This document shows positions 1 to 3,758 of a stretch of DNA of 5,293 nucleotides, in pieces (the stretch's first letter is position 1; each line of letters starts with the position of its first letter). The notes beneath the pieces were generated by a model that saw only the letters and a program-made list of their open reading frames with translations, made no database searches and was not told the origin of the DNA. A program made the translations under genes and the position numbers. The stretch comes from Shewanellaceae bacterium (GTDB taxonomy: Bacteria; Pseudomonadota; Gammaproteobacteria; Enterobacterales; Shewanellaceae): contig JADHND010000121.1 in the NCBI GenBank assembly GCA_016779685.1, positions 1 through 5,293 of the forward strand, written 5' to 3'.

Positions 1-29
1 GTTTTTTTTGCATTAAAAAACCTTTTTTC

Positions 30-45
30 TATGTATGCGTACATA
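30..45. repeat. Near-palindrome TATGTA-TGCG-TACATA
   Basis: Six-base arms TATGTA (30-35) and TACATA (40-45) are exact inverted repeats around a four-base centre. A related sequence occurs in opposite orientation near 101-112 (GTACATACGTAG, whose complement reads CTACGTATGTAC, compared with CTATGTATGCGTAC at 29-42). Paired sites of this kind fit a dimeric DNA-binding protein such as an RHH protein, but the link is inferred. Confidence 0.4.
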
Positions 46-100
46 AGCATCATAAATGCATCTGTTTGATTTTGTTTTTTTGCTATGTTAGTTTCTAAGA

Positions 101-120
101 GTACATACGTAGCAACGTAC
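101..120. repeat. Inverted repeat with GTAC ends
   Basis: The 20-base segment begins and ends with GTAC and contains TACGTA. Its reverse complement resembles the palindrome at 29-45, so the two form a loose inverted pair about 60 bp apart. It is a possible operator or iteron-like site with no direct evidence of binding. Confidence 0.3.
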
Positions 121-207
121 AAAAATCTAAGCATGACATCGAATGTTCATTCCGACAAAAAAGAATCTTCAAATTGTGATGTTGTGCAGGCAAATAAACA
201 TGCCCGA

Positions 208-223
208 GCTCTTTAACAATTTA
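208..223 (+). promoter_or_regulatory. boxA-like antitermination element
   Basis: GCTCTTTAACAATTTA matches the boxA of E. coli rRNA leaders over 16 bases. In rRNA operons boxA RNA is bound by NusB/NusE and makes RNA polymerase resistant to termination. No rRNA gene is present here. On the plus strand the site is followed within 5 bases by an A-run and then the hairpin at 237-251, and beyond that by sequence antisense to the RHH genes. Similar elements are known upstream of some non-rRNA operons. Function here is inferred from the match alone. Confidence 0.5.
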
Positions 224-227
224 ATTT

Positions 228-251
228 AAAAAAAAATCCCCAAAAAGGGGA
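228..251 (-). terminator. Rho-independent terminator after first RHH gene
   Basis: Read on the minus strand, a TCCCC / GGGGA stem (plus-strand arms 237-241 and 247-251) encloses a five-T loop and is followed by nine T residues (A-run 228-236 on the plus strand). It lies about 120 bp past the stop of the RHH gene at 373 and points the right way to end that transcript. The stem is short but GC-only apart from one pair. Confidence 0.75.
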
Positions 252-372
252 CTTTTAACCATTCACGCATATTTTATCGATTGATTGGTGACATCAACTG
301 TATCCAATAAAATTTGTTGTTCGTCCTTGTTGTTCTACACCAGTGCCACCAAACACCCCTTAAAACATGAAT

Positions 373-567
373 TTAAAGATTCATATCATCACGCTTCATT
401 TGTTTAAGTTGATGCTGCTTTGAATCTCCTAAATAATTGTCAATCAAATGGTAGAGAACCTGTATCATCGGAACTCTTTCATCTCTTTCGAGCGACATTT
501 CAAACGCAGCCCGATCCAGTGTTTTTTTGTATTCTTCTTTCATTTTGATGGTGATGTTTTTTTGCAT
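373..567 (-). CDS. Small ribbon-helix-helix DNA-binding protein (first paralogue)
   Basis: A 64-residue protein with the layout of an RHH (MetJ/Arc/CopG-type) DNA-binding protein. It has an N-terminal beta strand with alternating residues (NITIKM, about 4-9), a first helix (about 10-26), a turn with DERVPM (29-34) and a second helix (about 34-46), then a charged tail. RHH proteins dimerise through the strand, which enters the DNA major groove, and often repress their own or neighbouring promoters. The start is taken as ATG at 565-567, because AGGGAG (complement of 576-581) sits 8 bases before it. The longer frame would start with GTG at 574-576, which overlaps that ribosome site. It is paralogous to the minus-strand gene at 816-1019, with about 23 identical positions over 54 including DERVPM. 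A terminator follows at 228-251. The target DNA is unknown. The fold call is made from pattern only. Confidence 0.8.
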   Translation of the reverse strand: MQKNITIKMKEEYKKTLDRAAFEMSLERDERVPMIQVLYHLIDNYLGDSKQHQLKQMKRDDMNL

Positions 568-575
568 CTGTTTCA

Positions 576-581
576 CTCCCT
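576..581 (-). promoter_or_regulatory. Ribosome binding site that sets the RHH start
   Basis: On the minus strand this reads AGGGAG, 8 bases before ATG at 567. It overlaps the alternative GTG codon at 574-576, so the 64-residue start is preferred over the 67-residue one. Confidence 0.65.
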
Positions 582-743
582 GTGGAATTGATATTAAAAT
601 TTATTTTGAAATTGATTGGTTGACTCACCATCGTCGGTTAATGACCATATATACCACCTTTAAGTTATAAATCGAAAACAACAGCACTCACGTGTTCGCA
701 AACACTGAGGCACTGCATTGATTGTGTTGGCACATGAACAAGC

Positions 744-788
744 GTCCTTTGGGTAGGACAGCAACAGGGTAGGGTGGGCACATAGGAC
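744..788. other. G-rich stretch with small hairpin between the RHH genes
   Basis: GTCCT (744-748) and AGGAC (755-759) form a short hairpin. AGGAC recurs at 784-788. Within the stretch four GGG runs (751-753, 767-769, 772-774, 776-778) give a possible two- or three-tier G-quadruplex with one long loop, on the plus strand. It lies in the 248-bp gap upstream of the first RHH gene and downstream of the second, where no other gene is seen. No T-run follows on either strand, so it is not a standard terminator. Confidence 0.35.
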
Positions 789-815
789 AACTTGAAACAT
801 CGCACTGATTCGGAC

Positions 816-1019
816 TTATTTACCTTCAAAGTTCATTTCTTTTTTAATGATGGCTTTAGCATCATCCATACAGTGATCCACCATGGTTTGTAGAATACGG
901 GTCATCGGTACCCGTTCATCAAAATAAGTTGAGAGTTCATAAGAAGCACGCTCAAGCTCTTTCTTGATCCCCATGTTGATTTGTATGTTTGTAAACTTTT
1001 TCTTTACAACTTCTGACAT
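816..1019 (-). CDS. Small ribbon-helix-helix DNA-binding protein (second paralogue)
   Basis: A 67-residue protein with an RHH-type layout: a strand near residues 10-16 (TNIQINM), a helix from about 17 to 32, the turn DERVPM (34-39) and a second helix (about 39-50), then a lysine-rich tail. It starts at ATG 1017-1019, with AGGA (complement of 1029-1032) nine bases upstream. Compared with the paralogue at 373-567 it has two fewer residues in the first turn and a longer N-terminus, so the two are diverged copies rather than a recent duplication. Its upstream region (1020-1228) is shared with the divergent luxR-type gene, which makes that promoter region an obvious candidate target. No clear terminator is visible downstream. 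Partner and operator are unknown. Confidence 0.8.
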   Translation of the reverse strand: MSEVVKKKFTNIQINMGIKKELERASYELSTYFDERVPMTRILQTMVDHCMDDAKAIIKKEMNFEGK

Positions 1020-1228
1020 AAATTAATATCCTGATTTTTTGAGGGTTTTTACATAATTATTGATGAAGCAAGACAAACTTGCTTATTTAATTTGTTACTT
1101 GGTTAATTTGTTATTCATTTTACACCGTTATGCGCAACATAACATCAACCGCACCCATCTCAAACGTCGTTTATCAGGGGTGCATCACCTCGACCTACGG
1201 GTCTTCTTTTGGAAAAGGAGTGTCATCG
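1020..1228. promoter_or_regulatory. Divergent intergenic region between RHH gene and luxR-type gene
   Basis: This 209-bp gap must hold the promoters for the leftward RHH gene and the rightward luxR-type gene. It is AT-rich to about 1125, with several TTGnTT and TTAAT-like hexamers, but no pair stands out as a clear sigma-70 promoter. The part from about 1130 is open in the luxR frame, but it lacks a ribosome site at its ATG and is read here as untranslated leader. Confidence 0.45.
1215..1220 (+). promoter_or_regulatory. Ribosome binding site that sets the luxR-type start
   Basis: AAGGAG lies 8 bases before ATG at 1229. The in-frame ATG at 1130 has no such site. The segment TTGGAAAAGGAG contains two GGA triplets over the ribosome site, a place where CsrA could bind, though no hairpin has been shown. 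Confidence 0.7.
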
Positions 1229-1996
1229 ATGACATTAAAATTTAAAAAAAACAAGCGTCACCAACATCTGTGTGATCAAATATATACCTGGTTGGTGAAT
1301 GATTTATCCAACTACGGGGTTGTCCATGTCGATGTCTTTGCATGGTGTCCTGAGACGCAGCGATTCAACATGGCTTCCTGTAACGTCCACTGGGCGATCC
1401 ATTGCCATGAGCAGAACCAACAAACCTTAACCCAATCTTGGGGCGAAGAGGCGCTCTTTTGGCTGCCCAGCAACGCCCCCTTGGCCAAGGCATGGGCATT
1501 TTGGCATGGCAGCGGCCAGTCGTTGCTGTGGCGCCAACATGATCAGGTCTTCCACTTGGTGTTTCGGGATTGGCATGAAGCCATGCCATGGTTCTCTTGT
1601 TTGGAGCGCACCTTAGCCCATGGCCGCTATTTGATAGCTCAGCACGGCAAATACATCAAGCCACATCAAATGCCTTGGTTCAGCGCCGATTGGTTCTCAG
1701 GCTGGAGCCAGCCTCCCTCAATCGATGTCCCCAGTTGCCATTACCAAAAAGGAGAATTTGCGGGACTCATGCTCACCGCCAAGGAACAGATGCATTTGGA
1801 TTATTTGGCCTTGGGATTCACTTACAAAGAGATTGCGTACCGGCGAGGCGTTTCAAACACGGCGGTACAGATGATCTACGCCAACATCAAACGTAAAATC
1901 AACGCACCCAAGCTTTCCAACAGTCAACTGCTGATACGGTTACGGGATTATGGCTTCGTGCCCTTGGTGGGAGGTGATCTATGTTTGAACCACTAA
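1229..1996 (+). CDS. LuxR/GerE-type transcriptional regulator
   Basis: A 255-residue protein. The C-terminal part (about 181-245) is a LuxR/GerE helix-turn-helix: LTAKE, then LALGFTYKEIAYRRGVSNTAV and a NIKRKI recognition-helix tail, matching the family pattern of LTxxE, LxxGxxxKEIA, VSxxTVxxxxxNIxxKL. The N-terminal half (about 1-150) is rich in Trp and His and resembles the sensor-like domain of orphan LuxR regulators. It lacks a clear receiver aspartate layout, so a two-component response regulator is less likely. A signal or ligand cannot be named. The start at 1229 is chosen for its AAGGAG site; an upstream in-frame ATG at 1130 would add 33 residues. Its last 16 bases overlap the next gene, implying translational coupling. 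Its GC content (about 52-58 percent in sampled stretches) is clearly higher than in the surrounding DNA, which hints at a different origin. Confidence 0.85.
   Translation: MTLKFKKNKRHQHLCDQIYTWLVNDLSNYGVVHVDVFAWCPETQRFNMASCNVHWAIHCHEQNQQTLTQSWGEEALFWLPSNAPLAKAWAFWHGSGQSLLWRQHDQVFHLVFRDWHEAMPWFSCLERTLAHGRYLIAQHGKYIKPHQMPWFSADWFSGWSQPPSIDVPSCHYQKGEFAGLMLTAKEQMHLDYLALGFTYKEIAYRRGVSNTAVQMIYANIKRKINAPKLSNSQLLIRLRDYGFVPLVGGDLCLNH
1970..1979 (+). promoter_or_regulatory. Exceptionally strong ribosome binding site inside luxR-type gene
   Basis: GGAGGTGATC matches ten bases of the perfect complement to the 16S rRNA 3' end. The GGAGG core ends 6 bases before ATG at 1981. It lies within the coding sequence of the upstream regulator, so the small membrane protein can be loaded efficiently while the regulator is being finished. 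Confidence 0.75.
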
Positions 1997-2238
1997 ATAA
2001 AGTCAGGCACCCAACAAACAGAGAGAACAAAGGTGCTGGAGATAGGGTTTCAACACCTATGGTTTGGGTATTGGTGTTGCTCATCGGCGTGAATGCTGGC
2101 TTGGGCTTAGCTCTCTACCATACTCAACAGGCTTTGACTCACATCAAGGTACGGGAAGCACACACTTTCGATGAGAACACCAATCTGCTGCGTGAACTGT
2201 ACCAGTGCGAAAGCAACAACACGCTGCCACATGCCTGA
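1981..2238 (+). CDS. Small single-span membrane protein
   Basis: An 85-residue protein of unknown function. Residues 1-26 are polar and basic. Residues about 27-47 (from PMVWVLVLLIG) form one transmembrane segment. Residues 48-85 are a polar tail that is probably helical and holds one cysteine (Cys76). The basic N-terminus suggests the N-terminus faces the cytoplasm and the tail the periplasm. The start overlaps the luxR-type gene by 16 bases and has a ten-base ribosome site. Its TGA stop shares an A with the ATG of the next small gene (TGATG at 2236-2240). The tight overlaps say the protein is made together with the regulator, perhaps as its membrane partner or sensor, but this is inferred. 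No known family is recognised. Confidence 0.75.
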   Translation: MFEPLNKVRHPTNRENKGAGDRVSTPMVWVLVLLIGVNAGLGLALYHTQQALTHIKVREAHTFDENTNLLRELYQCESNNTLPHA

Positions 2239-2375
2239 TGCTTCATTCAGCAACAAAGTTCAAACCAACAACAGGAGCTCTTGGGAAGTTTAAACTGCTG
2301 TTGACTTGGAACAAGTGCCTATTCTACGGCTTATTGACAGCGTTTGTCATCTGTCTCATAGGTGTTTTTTTCTGA
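2238..2375 (+). CDS. Hidden 45-residue membrane peptide, coupled by TGATG
   Basis: An open frame of 45 codons ending in TGA at 2373-2375. The first 26 residues are basic (Lys 7, 9, 17, 19, 26). Residues 27-45 are almost all hydrophobic (CLFYGLLTAFVICLIGVFF) and run to the C-terminus, so the peptide would be a C-tail-anchored single-span membrane protein. Its ATG (2238-2240) overlaps the stop of the upstream 85-residue gene in a TGATG junction, the usual sign of termination-reinitiation coupling. It has no ribosome site of its own, which fits coupling. It is too short for most gene callers. Two membrane genes in a row after a regulator suggest a small membrane complex. The function is unknown, and the frame could still be chance. 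Confidence 0.55.
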   Translation: MLHSATKFKPTTGALGKFKLLLTWNKCLFYGLLTAFVICLIGVFF

Positions 2376-2471
2376 TTGTTGGTTACTTCGTTGTTTTTAT
2401 TTGAAATATTTTTTTAATTTCCACTACACATATTAGTCATATTTAATTTATTTTTTTACATTTCTTTAAAG

Positions 2472-2476
2472 AAGGA
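2472..2476 (+). promoter_or_regulatory. csrA ribosome binding site
   Basis: AAGGA lies 7 bases before ATG at 2484, in the context AAGGACAG. The GGA triplet here is where CsrA proteins commonly bind their own mRNA to repress translation. Autoregulation is therefore possible, though no hairpin presenting the GGA is obvious. Confidence 0.6.
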
Positions 2477-2483
2477 CAGAAAC

Positions 2484-2669
2484 ATGCTTATTTTAACCCG
2501 CCGTATCGGCGAAACCATCGTCATTGGCGACAACCTCATCAAAGTCAGCATCGCCAGCGTGCAAGGCAATCAAGTGCGACTGTGCATCGATGCACCACGA
2601 GAAATCAGCGTCGATAGAGAAGAAATCCATTTGCGGAAACAGCAGGGGATCCCAAAGCAGCCAGCGTAA
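2484..2669 (+). CDS. csrA: CsrA/RsmA-family RNA-binding translational regulator
   Basis: A 61-residue CsrA, full length for the family. CsrA homodimers bind GGA motifs in mRNA leaders and change translation or stability. The start reads MLILTRRIGETIVIGD, with the RNA-contacting Leu4, Arg6 and Arg7. The core GNQVRLCIDAPREISV follows, then DREEIH, whose Arg45 corresponds to the essential Arg44 of E. coli CsrA. There is one extra residue before GNQVR compared with E. coli, and Asp replaces the usual His just before that arginine. The ribosome site is at 2472-2476. It lies 108 bp after the 45-residue gene with no terminator between, so read-through from the luxR cluster is possible. A strong terminator follows at 2721-2757. 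Extra csrA copies on mobile elements are known in Legionella-type bacteria, and this may be such an accessory copy. A decayed second copy lies at 3400. Confidence 0.95.
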   Translation: MLILTRRIGETIVIGDNLIKVSIASVQGNQVRLCIDAPREISVDREEIHLRKQQGIPKQPA

Positions 2670-2707
2670 TACGTACCGCCTATAACGCTATCACAACCAT
2701 CTCATCA

Positions 2708-2722
2708 CCAGATAAACAACAA
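2708..2722. repeat. 15-bp direct repeat, first copy
   Basis: CCAGATAAACAACAA occurs here, just before the csrA terminator, and again exactly at 5238-5252. Together with the shared terminator it shows that the two regions have related sequence. Confidence 0.6.
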
Positions 2723-2757
2723 ACAGGAACGGATCCTTGCGGGTTCGTTTCTGTTTT
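2721..2757 (+). terminator. csrA terminator with 16-bp stem
   Basis: Left arm 2721-2736 pairs with 2741-2756 around the loop TTGC, with a few G-T pairs, and the arm ends in a short T run. It sits 52 bp after the csrA stop. Near-identical sequence (AGGAACGGATCCTT, two differing bases, GGGTTCGTT) recurs at 5109-5132 downstream of the secreted-protein gene. Confidence 0.85.
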
Positions 2758-2763
2758 ATGTCT

Positions 2764-2843
2764 GGATGATCGGTTGACGAGGAGGATGAAAATTGAGGAC
2801 TAGGCCAATCTATGGATGAAATTACAAATAATGATGCGAAGGA
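2764..2843 (+). other. GGA-rich stretch, possible CsrA-binding RNA
   Basis: Six GGA triplets occur in 80 bases (2764, 2781, 2784, 2797, 2814, 2841), several in the form GGATG that matches the CsrA consensus, with further ones at 2914 and 2948. It lies just downstream of csrA on the same strand. A terminator at 3033-3054 would end a transcript across it. No clear promoter and no hairpins with GGA in the loop were found, so a CsrB/RsmY-like RNA is only a possibility; chance or old coding sequence could explain it. Confidence 0.25.
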
Positions 2844-3026
2844 ATCTCTGTTATTCGAGATATAAAGAGTTTACCAACCATAGTGCTGTAGAGTATACTT
2901 GAATCATTGGCTGGGAAGAGCTACCTAATTCAACTTACAGAGCGATGGGAGTACCACTCTAACCTAGCGACTGGTGAAACTGTTTGGTTCTTTAACTCTA
3001 CAATGAATCCATTGGTACAATTCTAA
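2831..3026 (+). pseudogene. 3' remnant of an unknown gene
   Basis: An open tail of 44 codons (2892-3026, ending TAA) reads like a real protein end, with KSYLIQLTERWEYHSN and then TGETVWFFNSTMNPLVQF. A strong terminator follows 7 bases after its stop. Upstream, a different frame opens at ATG 2831 and closes at 2900-2902, overlapping the tail, so a frameshift near 2890-2900 would join the two pieces. No ribosome site is clear. The family is not recognised. The best reading is a broken gene whose 5' part is lost. Confidence 0.35.
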
Positions 3027-3032
3027 AGAAAG

Positions 3033-3054
3033 AAGACGCTTGAAGCGTCTTTTT
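3033..3054 (+). terminator. Rho-independent terminator
   Basis: AAGACGCT (3033-3040) and AGCGTCTT (3044-3051) form a perfect 8-bp stem with a TGA loop, followed by a T run. It closes the decayed reading frame that ends at 3026. Confidence 0.85.
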
Positions 3055-3399
3055 GCTTTTCTAGTGTCTCAAAAATATGCCAAGCCACGTATCATCGTTT
3101 TGAAACAGAAATTAAGCCTAACAAGATAGCAACTGTTTAGAAGGGAAGAAGTTTAGAGAAGCATATATTCGCTTCCGTGACACTTCCTATCAAGAAATAA
3201 CGATTTGTTAAAGAAGACACTTTATGAGTGTGATCTAAACGTTTTTAGGCCTCCTTTCCTAGCAGGGGTTTTATAGGAGATATATTTGAGCTTACTGCCT
3301 TGAATGAATCGGTTAGGCTTATCATTGAACAGGCGTTGAGGTGAGCTTCGTCTTGGTCATTGCCATCGGGTTTACCATGCGCTCATCAGAAAAGAATTC

Positions 3400-3486
3400 A
3401 TGCTTATTTTAACTCGCCGTATCGGCGCAATCTTCGTCAATAGCGACAGCAACAATCTGTCTTGTTGTTTTAATCAGAAACTATAA
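3400..3486 (+). pseudogene. 5' fragment of a second csrA copy
   Basis: The frame starts MLILTRRIG exactly like the csrA at 2484, then diverges and stops after 28 codons (TAA 3484-3486). The first 48 bases match csrA at 42 positions, including 26 of the first 27. The RNA-binding C-terminal half with the key arginine is absent, so it cannot work as CsrA. The sequence upstream does not resemble the csrA leader, and the ribosome site is weakened to AAAAGAA. Sequence resembling the csrA 3' end and terminator appears about 1.5 kb further on (5026-5140), beyond the secreted-protein gene, suggesting this copy was split by an insertion or rearrangement. Confidence 0.8.
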
Positions 3487-3603
3487 GTTTAAACGATTCA
3501 ATTGAGTTTATGGGTTCTCTCAATCTATCCATGTTTTCAGTTGTATATGATTTGGGGCAGGTGATTTTTTATTTATTTTTTCGTTAACCATGGGTTTCAT
3601 CGG

Positions 3604-3642
3604 TCTTGTTAATTTTATGATATTCTTTGTTAATTTCATGAT
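3604..3642. repeat. Imperfect 20-21-bp tandem repeat
   Basis: TCTTGTTAATTTTATGAT (3604-3621) is followed by the similar CTTTGTTAATTTCATGAT (3625-3642). It lies in the very AT-rich gap before the secreted-protein gene. It could be a chance result of base composition or a binding-site pair. Confidence 0.35.
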
Positions 3643-3744
3643 CTTGTTTGTTTTAATCTAGTAAAAAGGTTTTTTTCTTTATTGGTTTGTAGTATGTTTT
3701 TTAAGCTGTTCATCCATCAGCATTTTATATTTCATGGATATCAT

Positions 3745-3749
3745 AAGGA
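3745..3749 (+). promoter_or_regulatory. Ribosome binding site of the secreted-protein gene
   Basis: AAGGA lies 9 bases before ATG at 3759, the start of the signal peptide. A TATATT hexamer at 3726-3731 could be a -10 box but has no good -35 partner. This ribosome site shows that the gene originally began at 3759 and not at the downstream ATG at 3909, which has none. Confidence 0.65.
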
Positions 3750-3758
3750 TTAAATATA

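Larger units (their letters stand above)
1..372. other. AT-rich non-coding left end
   Basis: No convincing gene is seen on either strand. The stretch is AT-rich with long T and A runs. It holds two related near-palindromes (30-45 and 101-120), a boxA-like sequence (208-223) and a terminator for the minus-strand RHH gene (228-251). Between 252 and 372 only a short sequence at 278-296 stands out, because it resembles one upstream of the same RHH gene (610-632). The short palindromes beside DNA-binding protein genes would suit operators or a replicon control region, but nothing here proves that. Confidence 0.6.
2758..3399. other. Decayed non-coding region after csrA
   Basis: No intact gene is seen over about 640 bp. 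The stretch 2764-2843 holds six GGA triplets on the plus strand. An open tail at 2892-3026 ends just before a terminator at 3033-3054. Between 3060 and 3399 there are only short open pieces in several frames (for example about 27 codons ending near 3209), all closed by stops, with no ribosome site before them. This looks like eroded coding DNA rather than a regulatory leader. Confidence 0.55.

Noticed and set aside
373..1019. Toxin-antitoxin system
   Set aside because: Both small genes look like RHH proteins and neither has a toxin-like neighbour of the usual size; the gap between them has no gene.
1130..1228. 33-residue N-terminal extension of the LuxR-type protein
   Set aside because: ATG at 1130 has no ribosome site, whereas ATG at 1229 has AAGGAG at ideal spacing; the extension looks unlike the rest of the protein.
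1060..1245. Open frame of 61 codons on the plus strand with a hydrophobic start
   Set aside because: It starts at TTG or ATG without a spaced ribosome site, overlaps the true luxR-type start in another frame, and its second half shows no protein-like pattern.
1365..1589. Minus-strand frame of 74 codons inside the luxR-type gene
   Set aside because: It lies fully antisense to a well supported gene, is rich in Pro, Gly and Arg and lacks a ribosome site; a shadow of GC-rich coding DNA.
1588..1896. Plus-strand frame of 102 codons inside the luxR-type gene
   Set aside because: It overlaps the LuxR helix-turn-helix coding region in another frame and has no recognisable domain.
1899..2084. Minus-strand frame of 61 codons
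   Set aside because: It is antisense to the junction of the regulator and the small membrane gene, both better supported.
3342..3411. Short hydrophobic frame (VSFVLVIAIGF...) before the csrA fragment
   Set aside because: About 23 codons from a GTG without a ribosome site and not similar to the small membrane proteins upstream of csrA.
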